From Pseudomonas sp. Gutcm_11s (lineage in GTDB: Bacteria > Pseudomonadota > Gammaproteobacteria > Pseudomonadales > Pseudomonadaceae): a stretch of DNA of 64,000 nt. Both the position numbers and the translations under genes were made by a program. Where the stretch lies: contig NZ_JAQSUW010000016.1 in assembly GCF_028649395.1 (NCBI RefSeq), positions 344,719 through 408,718 of the forward strand. The letters are read 5' to 3'. Position 1 is the first letter of the stretch, and each line of letters starts with the position of its first letter. Shown here one piece after another: positions 46,026 to 56,751 of this stretch. The notes beneath the pieces were generated by a model. It did no database searches. It saw only the letters and a list, made by a program, of their open reading frames with translations, and had not been told where the DNA came from.

Positions 46026-47058
46026 ATCCTGTTTTTCGACCCCGCCCATTGCTGTTGGCAATGGGCGTTCTTCTGCTGCTCGCGTTCTGGCTGTCGCTGG
46101 CCCTCGGCCCGGTGAGCCTGCCGCTGGGCGACACCCTGCTGGCCGCCCTGCGCCTCATGGGCCTGCCAATCGATGGTGAGGGACTGCAGCAGGCTGAGCT
46201 GATCCTCGGCCAGATTCGCCTGCCGCGCAGCCTGCTGGGGCTGTGCGTGGGCATCGTGCTGGCACTGTCTGGCGTGGCCATGCAGGGCCTGTTCCGCAAC
46301 CCGCTGGCCGATCCCGGCCTGGTCGGTGTCGCCGGCGGTGCGGCGCTGGGTGCGGCCATCGCCATCGTCGGCGGTAGCATGGTCGGCGGCCTGCCGCCGG
46401 CACTGGCGCCTTATCTGCTATCGATCTGCGCCTTCTCCGGCGGCCTGATCGTGACCGCCGTGGTCTACCGCTTCGGCCGCCGTGACGGCCAGACCAACGT
46501 CGCCACCATGCTGCTTGCTGGCGTGGCGCTGACCGCCATGTCCGGTGCCGGCGTCGGCCTGTTCACCTACTTGGCCGACGACGCCACTTTGCGCAGCCTG
46601 ACCTTCTGGAACCTGGGCAGCCTCAATGGCGCCAGCTATCCGCGCCTGTGGCCGCTGCTGTTGGTGACCGTGGGCGTGGCGGTCTGGCTGCCGCGTCGGG
46701 CCTCGGCGCTCAACGCGCTGCTGCTCGGCGAGTCGGAGGCGCGTCACCTGGGCTTCAACGTCGAGCGGATCAAGCTGGAGCTGGTGCTGTGCACTGCCCT
46801 GGGTGTCGGCGCCGCGGTGGCGGCTGCCGGTTTGATCGGCTTCATCGGCCTGGTGGTGCCGCACCTGATGCGCCTGCTGGTTGGGCCCGATCATCGCGTG
46901 CTGCTGCCGGCCTCGCTGCTGGCTGGTGCCAGCCTGCTGCTGCTGGCCGACCTGGTCGCCCGCCTGGTGCTGGCGCCGGCGGAGTTGCCAATCGGTATCG
47001 TCACGGCGCTGATCGGCGCGCCGTTCTTCCTTTATCTGCTGGTGCGGGGGCGGGCCTG

Positions 47059-47059
<1 letters not shown>
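46022..47059 (+). CDS. phuU: Heme ABC transporter permease PhuU
   Basis: A 345-residue FecCD-family permease with about ten membrane helices. Family markers are LPRSLLGLCVGIVLALSGVAMQGLFRNPLADPGLVGVAGGAALG and the coupling-helix region GLIGFIGLVVPHLMRLLVGPDHR, quoted here as landmarks at about residues 71-115 and 260-285. It starts within the phuT stop (ATGA) and ends one base into phuV (TGATG), so the importer subunits are tightly coupled. Confidence 0.96.
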
Positions 47060-47826
<767 letters not shown>

Positions 47827-47844
47827 ACCCTTCAGGAATTTCCC

Positions 47845-48732
47845 ATGCGTATTGTTCTGCTTTGCTGTCTGTCTCTGCTGGCTGCCTGCCAGTCCCGCGG
47901 CGTGCTGCCGCCCCCCGCGCCCATCGCCCCCGAGGGGCGCGAGCATGCCCAGTTGGGTCAGATCGTCGATCTGGCCAGCGGCGAGCGCATCAGTCCGGAG
48001 CAACTGGTCGAACGCCTGGCCAAGGCGCCGCGCGTGCTGGTCGGCGAGCAGCACGACAACCCCGATCACCATGCCCTGCAGCTGTGGCTGTCGCGCGAGC
48101 TGGCGGCGCAGCGCCCGCAGGGCAGCGTGCTGATGGAGATGCTCAACCCCAACCAGCAGGCCAAGGTCGAACAGGCGCAAGCCGAGACTCGGGCCGGGCA
48201 GGCGCCGGCCGACACCTTCGCCGCGCTGGCCTGGCTGCCGAACTGGGACTGGGGCCTGTACGGCGCGCTGGTGCAGTACGAACTGCGCCAGCCCTATCCG
48301 TTGCTGTCGGCCAACCTGGACCGTGCCGAGATCATGCAGATCTACCAGGCGCGCCCGGTCCTGCAAGGCTCGGCGTCTACCGCGCCGGCGGTGCAGGAAA
48401 AGCTGCAGGAAGATATCCGCGAGTCCCACTGCGGCCTGCTGCCAGACAGCCAGATTCCCGCGATGCTTGCCGTCCAGCAGCAACGCGATCGGCGCATGGC
48501 CGAACGCCTGGCCGCCGCGCCACAACCGGCCATGCTGCTGGCCGGTGCCTTCCACGTACGCAAGGACCTGGGCGTGCCGCTGCACCTGACCGACCTCGGC
48601 GCGGGTGAAGGCAATGCCGTGCTGATCCTTGCCGAAGTGGGCAAGGAACCAGCCGCCGGCAGTGCCGACTATGTCTGGTACACCGCCGCCAATGTGCCCG
48701 AGGATCATTGCGCCAAGCTGCGCAAGAAGTAA
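47845..48732 (+). CDS. phuW: ChaN-family lipoprotein PhuW
   Basis: A 295-residue protein with a lipoprotein signal: hydrophobic MRIVLLCCLSLLAAC, modified Cys15. The ChaN domain (about 35-280) includes RVLVGEQHDNPDHHALQ and LLAGAFHVRKDLGVP, histidine-rich segments. The related Campylobacter ChaN binds two hemes. It is the last gene of phuSTUVW and probably acts at the outer or inner membrane in heme handling. A terminator follows. Confidence 0.9.
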   Translation: MRIVLLCCLSLLAACQSRGVLPPPAPIAPEGREHAQLGQIVDLASGERISPEQLVERLAKAPRVLVGEQHDNPDHHALQLWLSRELAAQRPQGSVLMEMLNPNQQAKVEQAQAETRAGQAPADTFAALAWLPNWDWGLYGALVQYELRQPYPLLSANLDRAEIMQIYQARPVLQGSASTAPAVQEKLQEDIRESHCGLLPDSQIPAMLAVQQQRDRRMAERLAAAPQPAMLLAGAFHVRKDLGVPLHLTDLGAGEGNAVLILAEVGKEPAAGSADYVWYTAANVPEDHCAKLRKK

Positions 48733-48750
48733 CGCGCCATGGAAAACAAA

Positions 48751-48773
48751 AAAGCCCCGCAATGCGGGGCTTT
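48751..48773 (+). terminator. Terminator after phuW
   Basis: AAAGCCCCGC and GCGGGGCTTT pair around AAT and are followed by T residues; A residues precede the stem, so it may also work for the opposite-strand SDR gene. Confidence 0.9.
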
Positions 48774-48820
48774 TTATTGGCGACGCTAAGGCTCTAGCTC
48801 GCCGTGAGGCGACACTCGGA

Positions 48821-49579
48821 TTACAGGCGTAGGCCGCCGTCGAGCTCGAGAATACGACCGGTGTAGTAGTCGTTTTCCATGATGTAAGCCACGGAGTGGG
48901 CGATCTCGGTCGACTTGCCCATGCGGCGCAGCGGGATGCCGGAGGTCATCTTCTCCAGGGCTTCCGGTTTCATGCCGCTGGTCATCTCGGTTTCGATGAA
49001 GCCTGGTGCGACGCCCGCTACGCGAATGCCGTAGCGCGCCAGTTCCTTGGCCCACACCACGGTGTCGGCGGCGACGCCGGCCTTGGCCGCGGAGTAGTTG
49101 GCCTGGCCCATGTTGCCGGCGCGGGAGATGGAGGAGATGTTGACGATCGCGCCCTGGTTCTTCAGCTCGATCATCTTGGCTGCTACTTCGCGGGTGCAGA
49201 GGAACACGCCGGTCAGGTTGACGTCGATCACCGACTGCCACTGAGCCAGGCTCATCTTGGTCATCTCGCCGTCCTTGACCTTGATGGTCAGGCCGTCGCG
49301 CAGGATACCGGCATTGTTGACCAGGCCGTTGATGGCGCCGAAGTCCGCGGCCACCTGGGCGACCATGTGGGTCACCTGCTCTTCGTTGGCCACGTTGCAC
49401 AGGTAAGCGCGGGCGTCGCCACCGGCGGCCTTGCAGGCGGCTACGGCGTCATCCAGCTTCTCCTGGTTCAGGTCGACCAGCGCCAGCTTGGCGCCCTTGG
49501 CGGCCAGGTATTCGCCCATGGCGCGGCCCAGGCCCTGGCAACCGCCGGTGATGATGATGACTTTGTCTTTGAGTTCCAT
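48821..49579 (-). CDS. SDR-family oxidoreductase (FabG-like)
   Basis: A 252-residue short-chain dehydrogenase with the NAD(P) motif TGGCQGLGRAMGE, NNAGIL, the catalytic Ser in NISSISRAG and Tyr-Lys in NYSAAKAGVAA, and the C-terminal GFIETEMT. Annotated in relatives as 3-oxoacyl-ACP reductase, but it is not the fab-operon FabG and its substrate is not known. Divergent from the HugZ-like gene, as in P. aeruginosa next to groESL-fxsA. Confidence 0.93.
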   Translation of the reverse strand: MELKDKVIIITGGCQGLGRAMGEYLAAKGAKLALVDLNQEKLDDAVAACKAAGGDARAYLCNVANEEQVTHMVAQVAADFGAINGLVNNAGILRDGLTIKVKDGEMTKMSLAQWQSVIDVNLTGVFLCTREVAAKMIELKNQGAIVNISSISRAGNMGQANYSAAKAGVAADTVVWAKELARYGIRVAGVAPGFIETEMTSGMKPEALEKMTSGIPLRRMGKSTEIAHSVAYIMENDYYTGRILELDGGLRL

Positions 49580-49678
49580 AACACTGCTCCTCGAAGGTCT
49601 TGAAGATTGCCCCGCTGGCGCTGGGCGCCTGTTCGTTTCGTTTTCGACGAATTCTTAGCGAGGAGTCATAAATTGAGC

Positions 49679-50404
49679 ATGACAGCCGAGAAGCATGCCC
49701 GAGAATTGTTGCTCAAGGAATACCGCGGGGTGCTTTCCACCCACTCCAAGAGCATGCCGGGCTTCCCTTTCGGATCGGTGGTGCCTTACTGCCTGGACGA
49801 GCAGGGCTGGCCGCTGATTTTGATCAGCCGCATCGCCCAGCACACCCACAATCTGCAGAAGGATGCCAAGTGCTCGCTGCTGGTCGGTGAGCGCGGCGCC
49901 GAGGACGTCCAGGCCGCCGGGCGCCTGACCTTGCTGGCCGAAGCCCGCCAGCTGGAAGAATCTGCAGCCATCGAGGCCTCGGCCGAGCGCTACTACCGCT
50001 ATTTCCCTGATTCGCGCGACTACCACAGCGCCCACGACTTCGACTTCTGGGTGCTCGAGCCCGTGCGTTGGCGCTTCATCGGGGGCTTCGGCGCCATCCA
50101 CTGGCTGCAGGGAGTCAACCTGGCCAACCCGCATGCCGGCGAGCCCGAGCGCAGCATGGTCGAGCACATGAACGACGACCATGCCTCGGCGATCGCCCAC
50201 TACGTGCAGCTGGCCAACCTGCCGGAGCACGAACCGGCGCAGCTGGCCGGCATCGACAGCGAAGGCTTCCATCTGCGCATCGGCAAGGGCCTGTACTGGC
50301 TGGCGTTTCCAACATCCTGTAACAACCCCGGCGCGGTGCGCCAGGCCCTGGTATTGCTGGCTCGCGCCGAGGTCTGGCCGACCGTCGAGCAGGCTTCAGC
50401 TTGA
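49679..50404 (+). CDS. HugZ/DUF2470-family putative heme-binding protein
   Basis: A 241-residue protein with an N-terminal pyridoxamine-phosphate-oxidase-like split barrel (about 5-145, GVLSTHSKSMPGFPFGSVVPY, ILISRIAQHTHNLQKDAKCSLLV) and a C-terminal DUF2470 domain (about 155-235, MVEHMNDDHASAIAHYVQL). This layout is that of the HugZ/HutZ heme-degrading family. The ATG at 49679 is chosen; an in-frame TTG six bases upstream has better spacing to GAGGAG. Its location beside the heme island may be coincidental, because the gene lies near groESL in other Pseudomonas too. Confidence 0.88.
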   Translation: MTAEKHARELLLKEYRGVLSTHSKSMPGFPFGSVVPYCLDEQGWPLILISRIAQHTHNLQKDAKCSLLVGERGAEDVQAAGRLTLLAEARQLEESAAIEASAERYYRYFPDSRDYHSAHDFDFWVLEPVRWRFIGGFGAIHWLQGVNLANPHAGEPERSMVEHMNDDHASAIAHYVQLANLPEHEPAQLAGIDSEGFHLRIGKGLYWLAFPTSCNNPGAVRQALVLLARAEVWPTVEQASA

Positions 50405-50468
50405 ATTAAGCCGCAGGCCCCATACTTCATCGGTATCGGAAGCCGTTCTTCCGCCAAGGACATTCGCA

Positions 50469-50918
50469 ATGCGCGCTTTTCTATTCCTGTTCCTGCTGTT
50501 CCCCATCGTCGAGCTGGCCGTACTGATCCAGGTCGGCAGCGCCATCGGCGTGCTGCCGACGCTGCTGCTGGTGATCGGTACCGCGGTGCTAGGCAGCATC
50601 CTGCTGCGCGTGGCCGGCGTGGCCACCGCCTGGCGTGCCCGCGAGAAGCTGGCGCGGGGCGAGATGCCCGAGCAGGAAATGTTCGAGGGCCTGCTGATCG
50701 CCGTCGGCGGCGGCCTGCTGCTGTTGCCCGGCTTCATCAGCGACGTGTTCGGCCTGCTGTGCCTGATTCCCTTCACCCGCCGCCTGCTGATCGGCAAGCT
50801 GCAGCGCCGCGCCCAGGAGCAGGCGGAACGCCAGCGTGCCTTCTTCGACGACCCGGCGGCCCGCGCCGGCCAGACCCATCCGCATGTGATCGAGGGCGAG
50901 TACCAGCGCCGCGATTGA
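50469..50918 (+). CDS. fxsA: FxsA-family membrane protein
   Basis: A 149-residue inner-membrane protein with FxsA features: first helix MRAFLFLFLLFPIVELAVLI, second helix about 28-45, then MFEGLLIAVGGGLLLLPGFISD (about 75-100) and a hydrophilic tail. E. coli FxsA overproduction relieves exclusion of phage T7 by the F plasmid; the native role is unknown. It lies upstream of groES, a conserved arrangement, with a hairpin (about 50940-50974) after it. Confidence 0.93.
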   Translation: MRAFLFLFLLFPIVELAVLIQVGSAIGVLPTLLLVIGTAVLGSILLRVAGVATAWRAREKLARGEMPEQEMFEGLLIAVGGGLLLLPGFISDVFGLLCLIPFTRRLLIGKLQRRAQEQAERQRAFFDDPAARAGQTHPHVIEGEYQRRD

Positions 50919-51020
50919 GGCGCTGCTGCAGGCCTGTCGCCTCACGGGCCGCCCCTTCGGGCCTGGCCTGTGAGGATTTCCGCGGATTGCCCTGCTGTGT
51001 AAAAAAATTCACAGCCCGCC

Positions 51021-51049
51021 CTTGAAATGCCCTTGGGCGCCCCTATCTA
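51021..51049 (+). promoter_or_regulatory. Sigma32 heat-shock promoter of groESL
   Basis: CTTGAAA (51021-51027), 12 bases, CCCCTATCTA (51040-51049) closely matches the RpoH consensus CTTGAAA and CCCCATNTA. It lies in the 276-base fxsA-groES gap, about 145 bases before the groES start. No CIRCE repeat was seen. Confidence 0.88.
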
Positions 51050-51194
51050 GCCTTCACCGCAAGGTTTCTGCCAACGGCAGAACAGACTCGCGCGGCTCGC
51101 CCAGGCGTGCCGCGACCCGGCCCCGACCGGACATTGCCTAACCCCGCCGGCGCAGTCGCCGGCCAGTGAAAACAACTATCAGGAGAGATCGACA

Positions 51195-51488
51195 ATGAAG
51201 CTTCGTCCTCTGCACGACCGCGTTGTAATCCGTCGCAGCGAAGAAGAGACCAAGACCGCTGGTGGCATCGTGCTGCCAGGCTCGGCCGCCGAGAAGCCGA
51301 ACCAGGGCGTGATCGTCGCTGTTGGCGCTGGCAAGGTTCTGGACAACGGCGAAGTCCGCGCCCTGGCCGTCAAGGTCGGTGACAAAGTGGTGTTCGGCCC
51401 GTACAGCGGCAGCAACACCGTCAAGGTCGACGGCGAAGACCTGCTGGTGATGGGCGAGCACGAAATCCTCGCCGTCATCGAAGCCTGA
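51195..51488 (+). CDS. groES: Co-chaperonin GroES
   Basis: A 97-residue lid protein of the GroEL chamber. Typical sequence MKLRPLHDRVVIRRSEEETKTAGGI in abbreviated form at the start, with the mobile loop at about residues 17-34 and the roof beta-hairpin about 45-57. An AGGAGAGAT ribosome site precedes the ATG. groEL follows after 47 bases under the same sigma32 promoter. Confidence 0.99.
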   Translation: MKLRPLHDRVVIRRSEEETKTAGGIVLPGSAAEKPNQGVIVAVGAGKVLDNGEVRALAVKVGDKVVFGPYSGSNTVKVDGEDLLVMGEHEILAVIEA

Positions 51489-51535
51489 TTCGAAGCGATC
51501 TCCGTCTAAACCTACAGAATTGAGGAACAAGCAAA

Positions 51536-53176
<1,641 letters not shown>

Positions 53177-53200
53177 GCCGACCGGCTCCCGAGCTGTACT

Positions 53201-53229
53201 AAAAAGCCCCGCCTAGTGCGGGGCTTTTT
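53201..53229 (+). terminator. Terminator after groEL
   Basis: AAAAAGCCCCGC and GCGGGGCTTTTT pair around CTAGT. The flanking A and T runs make it usable by the convergent PAP2 gene as well. Confidence 0.93.
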
Positions 53230-53241
53230 CATGGCCGCGAT

Positions 53242-53961
53242 TCAGTGGTGAGCGCCGACTGCGTTGGGCTCCGCGACGGTTTGCGGGCGATACAGAAGCC
53301 AGTCATACAGGCCGAGGCAGACCAGCCAGCACAGCGCCGCCGTCCACAGGTTGTGCGAGAGGAAGTGTGCGCCCTGGGCCATGCGCACCAGCGAGAACAG
53401 GGTGCCCAGGCTGATGGCGGCGATCAGCGCCGTCCTGGCGCTGCGCGGGTGACGGTCACGCAGGGCGAAGAACAGCGCGAACAGGGCGAAACCGGCCGCG
53501 GCATGCCCACCGGGCCAGCAGCTGCCGGGTTTCTCCACTGGTTCGGCGCGCGGGCCGAGCAGCGGCGAGAAGTGCTCGACGCCGCCGTACTGTTCCAGGC
53601 TCCAGGGGCAGTGCATCTGCGTGGCCTTCTTCAGCGGGGTGATGATGCCGGTGGACAGCCCCATGGCCAGCACCAGGTAACCCAGCGTGCGGCGCAGCGG
53701 GCGCAGGCGGCCCGGCAGCAGGCTGAGCAGGAAGCCGACCAGCGCCAGCACGCCGACGGCGATGACCAGTTGCTTGGCGCGGTCGTGCAGCACGTCCTCA
53801 AGGAAGTCGTTGTGTCGACCGATGAAGCCCAGGCCGTTGACGTAGAACAGGTCGGCGACGGCGAAGTCCAGGCGGCTCGGTTCGAACAGCAGGAGGATGG
53901 CGAGCAGCGCCAAGGGGATGCCATACCACCAGCGGCGATCGAAGGAGGGAGAGGCACTCAT
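53242..53961 (-). CDS. PAP2-family membrane phosphatase
   Basis: A 239-residue protein with about six membrane helices. It has the PAP2/LpxE signature: KKATQMHCPW (motif 1), CWPGGHAAAGFALFAL (motif 2, SGH replaced by GGH) and MAQGAHFLSHNLWTA (motif 3, catalytic His). Such enzymes dephosphorylate lipid pyrophosphates or lipid A phosphates. The start overlaps the stop of the upstream sulfatase-fold gene (ATGA), so both form an operon. A role in envelope phosphate or phosphoethanolamine modification is inferred. Confidence 0.9.
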   Translation of the reverse strand: MSASPSFDRRWWYGIPLALLAILLLFEPSRLDFAVADLFYVNGLGFIGRHNDFLEDVLHDRAKQLVIAVGVLALVGFLLSLLPGRLRPLRRTLGYLVLAMGLSTGIITPLKKATQMHCPWSLEQYGGVEHFSPLLGPRAEPVEKPGSCWPGGHAAAGFALFALFFALRDRHPRSARTALIAAISLGTLFSLVRMAQGAHFLSHNLWTAALCWLVCLGLYDWLLYRPQTVAEPNAVGAHH

Positions 53962-55904
53962 TGCTGGCCGACCTCCAGCTCGCCACGCGGCCCGCGCCAA
54001 CCCAGCAGGCGGCTCTGGAAGTCATGGCTGGCGGCCTGGTAGTAGGCGATGTCGCGCTGCAGCAGCGGGTCCTGGCTGTCGACCGAGGATTCGCGGCTGG
54101 TGTGCAGGGCATCGTCGTGGCGGCGCAGGTGCTGGCGCGGGCTGAGGATGGCCAGGTCGTTGCCGTCGAACAGGCCGAGGTGCTGGTAGTTGCCGATCAG
54201 CACGCGCGGCGGCGCGGCGTTGGGCTTGAGCAGATCGCGGCCGAAGAAGGTCGACTGGTAATCCAGGTTGAGCAGGCCGAGCAGGGTCGGCGCCAGGTCG
54301 ATCTGGCTGGCCAGCTGGCCGTCTTCGCGCGGTTGCAGCCACTTGGGCGCATAGATGTACAGCGGGATGTGATAGTTGGCCACCGGCAGGTCCTCCATGC
54401 CGGCGCTGCCGGCGCAGTGATCGGCGACGAAGACGAACAGGGTGTCGTCGAACCAGGGTTTGGCGCGTGCTGCGGTGAGGAACTGGCCGATGGCGTGGTC
54501 GGTGTACTTCACCGCGCCCTCGCGGCCTTCGCCGGAGAGAATGTCGATACGCCCGTCCGGGTAGGTGTAGGGCCTGTGGTTGGAGGTGGTCATCAGCTGC
54601 AGCAGGAAAGGCTTGCCGGCGGCGTGGTCGGCGTCGGCCAGCCTGATGGCCTGGGCGTAGAGGTCTTCGTCGGCCATGCCCCAGGCGTTCTTGAAGTGGA
54701 TGTCGCTGTCCGCGACGCTGCTCTGGTCGACCACCCGGTAGCCATTGCCGGCGAAGAAGGCATTCATGTTGTCGAAGTAGCCGCGCCCGCCATAGACGAA
54801 GGCGCTGTCGTAGCCTTGGGCAGCGAGCTGCTGGCCAAGGCTGGCGTAGCCACTCTCGCGACCGATGCGTTTGACGATGGAGCGCCCCGGCGTTGGCGGA
54901 ATCGCCAGGGTGATGGCTTCCAGGCCGCGATCGGTGCGGGTGCCGGTGGCGTAGAAGTTGTTGAAGAACAGGCTCTGCTGGCGCAGCTGGTCGAGGTTCG
55001 GGGTCAGCCCGCGCGGGTCGCCGAAGCTGCCCAGGTACTTGGCCGACAGGCTCTCGATGGTCACCAGCACGATGTTCAGCTTGCGCGGTGTGCCGGGGTT
55101 GTCGATCTGCCGGCGCACATCCAGCGGGTCGCTGCCGACGAAGGTGGCGGTCGGCTCGGCCAGCTCGCGGCGCAGGGTGGGGGCGACCTGCCGGTCTGGC
55201 AGGCTGCTGTAGAACTGTTGGTAATCCAGCTCGTTGTTACGGAAGGCGGCGAAGAACTGGTACGGACCATTGCTTGCCAGCTCGTGGCGATAGGCGTTGC
55301 CGCCCAGGCCGCGCGGATTGTCCTGGTCGAGCAGGGCGAGGGACAGGCCGGCGGCCAGCAGCAGGCCGACCACGGCCATGCCACGCTGGCGCCAGCTCGG
55401 CAGTGGTGCCAGCAGGGCCGCGGTGAGCGGGCGGTGCAGGGCCAGGGCGATCAGCGCGGCGAATACGCCCAGGCAGGACAGCAGCAGGCCGATGGGGTAG
55501 GACTCCAGCAGGTTGTTCAGCACCTCGTCGGAGTACACCAGGTAGTCCACGGCGATGAAGTTGAAGCGCACGCCGAACTCGTCCCAGAACAGCCACTCGG
55601 CGGTGGCGACGAACAGCATGAGGAACAGGCTGGCGAGCAGCAGCAGGCCCAGCCCCAGGCGGTGGCCCGGTCGGCGCCACAGGGACGGCGGGCAGAGCAG
55701 CAGGTAGAGACCCAGCGGCAGGGCGGCGTAGGCGAGGAAGCCCAGGTCATACAGCAGGCCGACGGCGAACACGCCGGGTGCAATGCCACCGGCTTCGTGC
55801 AGGTGCGTGGCGAGCAGTACGCCACGGGTGGCGAGGAACACCGTCAGCCAACAGGCCAGCAGCAGTGACAGATAACGCAGGGGCGCGGTGCGGTGCAGGC
55901 GCAT
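53958..55904 (-). CDS. LTA-synthase-type sulfatase-fold membrane transferase
   Basis: A 648-residue protein from the ATG at 55904 (a GTG 12 bases upstream is possible). It has five membrane helices (about 8-30, 45-70, 80-105, 125-150, 160-185) and a periplasmic sulfatase-type domain (about 260-590). The domain has IVLVTIESLSAKYLGSFG, the nucleophile Thr in YATGTRTDRGLEA, and the metal site FVFVADHCAGSA. It belongs to the LTA synthase/phosphoglycerol or phosphoethanolamine transferase superfamily. An upstream ColR-type box suggests regulation by envelope metal stress. Exact substrate unknown. Confidence 0.88.
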   Translation of the reverse strand: MRLHRTAPLRYLSLLLACWLTVFLATRGVLLATHLHEAGGIAPGVFAVGLLYDLGFLAYAALPLGLYLLLCPPSLWRRPGHRLGLGLLLLASLFLMLFVATAEWLFWDEFGVRFNFIAVDYLVYSDEVLNNLLESYPIGLLLSCLGVFAALIALALHRPLTAALLAPLPSWRQRGMAVVGLLLAAGLSLALLDQDNPRGLGGNAYRHELASNGPYQFFAAFRNNELDYQQFYSSLPDRQVAPTLRRELAEPTATFVGSDPLDVRRQIDNPGTPRKLNIVLVTIESLSAKYLGSFGDPRGLTPNLDQLRQQSLFFNNFYATGTRTDRGLEAITLAIPPTPGRSIVKRIGRESGYASLGQQLAAQGYDSAFVYGGRGYFDNMNAFFAGNGYRVVDQSSVADSDIHFKNAWGMADEDLYAQAIRLADADHAAGKPFLLQLMTTSNHRPYTYPDGRIDILSGEGREGAVKYTDHAIGQFLTAARAKPWFDDTLFVFVADHCAGSAGMEDLPVANYHIPLYIYAPKWLQPREDGQLASQIDLAPTLLGLLNLDYQSTFFGRDLLKPNAAPPRVLIGNYQHLGLFDGNDLAILSPRQHLRRHDDALHTSRESSVDSQDPLLQRDIAYYQAASHDFQSRLLGWRGPRGELEVGQQ

Positions 55905-55976
55905 GCTAGTTTCCACGGGTAGTTGAAGACGCCGGGGAGTCTGGCGACGGCTTTGTCGATGCCCGGTGAAGAAGGT

Positions 55977-55992
55977 GTGAAAAAGCCGTCAA
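55977..55992 (-). promoter_or_regulatory. ColR-binding-site candidate
   Basis: On the minus strand TTGACGGCTTTTTCAC is a full match to the ColR consensus recalled from P. putida work, YYNASNNYTTTTTCAC. It lies between colR and the sulfatase-fold gene and points toward the latter, about 70 bases before its start. Confidence 0.72.
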
Positions 55993-56067
55993 TTGGCGTC
56001 ATTCGGCGCGCTGACGGGTTATCGTTGCGCCACTTTTCAGCGGCCATGGGCCGAAACGGAGCTTTTC

Positions 56068-56751
56068 ATGCGCATCCTCCTGGTCGAGGACAATCGCGAC
56101 ATCCTGACCAATATGGCCGACTACCTGCAGATCAAGGGCTACACGGTGGATTGCGCCCAGGACGGGCTGTCCGGCCTGCGTCTGGCCAGCACCGAGCATT
56201 ACGACCTGCTGGTGCTGGACATCATGCTGCCGGGCATCGACGGCTACACCCTGTGCAAGCGCCTGCGCGAAGAGGCGCGGCGTGACACCCCGGTGATCAT
56301 GCTGACCGCGCGCGACCAGCTGGATGACCGCCTGCAGGGCTTCCAGGCCGGCGCCGACGATTACCTGGTCAAGCCGTTCGCGCTGTCCGAACTGGCCGCG
56401 CGCATCGAGGCGGTGCTGCGTCGCAGCCTGGGCGGCGGCAAGCGCCTGCTGGAAGTCGGCGATTTGTGCTACGACCTCGATACTCTGGAGATCGTCCGCG
56501 CCGGCAAGCCGCTCAAGCTCAACCCGGTCGGCCTCAAGCTGCTCGCCCTGCTGATGCAGAAGAGCCCGCACGTGGTGCGTCGCGAGGTGCTGGAGGAGGC
56601 GTTGTGGGGCGACGATTGCCCTGACAGCGACAGCCTGCGCAGCCATGTGCACCAGTTGCGCCAGGTGATCGACAAGCCCTTCGACAAGCCGTTGCTGCAG
56701 ACCGTGCACGGCGTTGGCTATCGCCTGGCGGAGCCCGTAGATGGAGTTTAA
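56068..56751 (+). CDS. colR: Response regulator ColR
   Basis: A 227-residue OmpR/PhoB-type regulator. The receiver domain (about 1-115) has VEDNRD, phosphoacceptor Asp51 in LLVLDIMLPGIDG and Lys in YLVKPFAL. The winged-helix DNA-binding domain (about 130-222) has REVLEEALWGDD and SHVHQLRQVIDKPF, ending HGVGYRL. It closely matches P. aeruginosa and P. putida ColR, which governs membrane integrity and metal tolerance genes. It overlaps colS by 11 bases. Confidence 0.96.
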   Translation: MRILLVEDNRDILTNMADYLQIKGYTVDCAQDGLSGLRLASTEHYDLLVLDIMLPGIDGYTLCKRLREEARRDTPVIMLTARDQLDDRLQGFQAGADDYLVKPFALSELAARIEAVLRRSLGGGKRLLEVGDLCYDLDTLEIVRAGKPLKLNPVGLKLLALLMQKSPHVVRREVLEEALWGDDCPDSDSLRSHVHQLRQVIDKPFDKPLLQTVHGVGYRLAEPVDGV

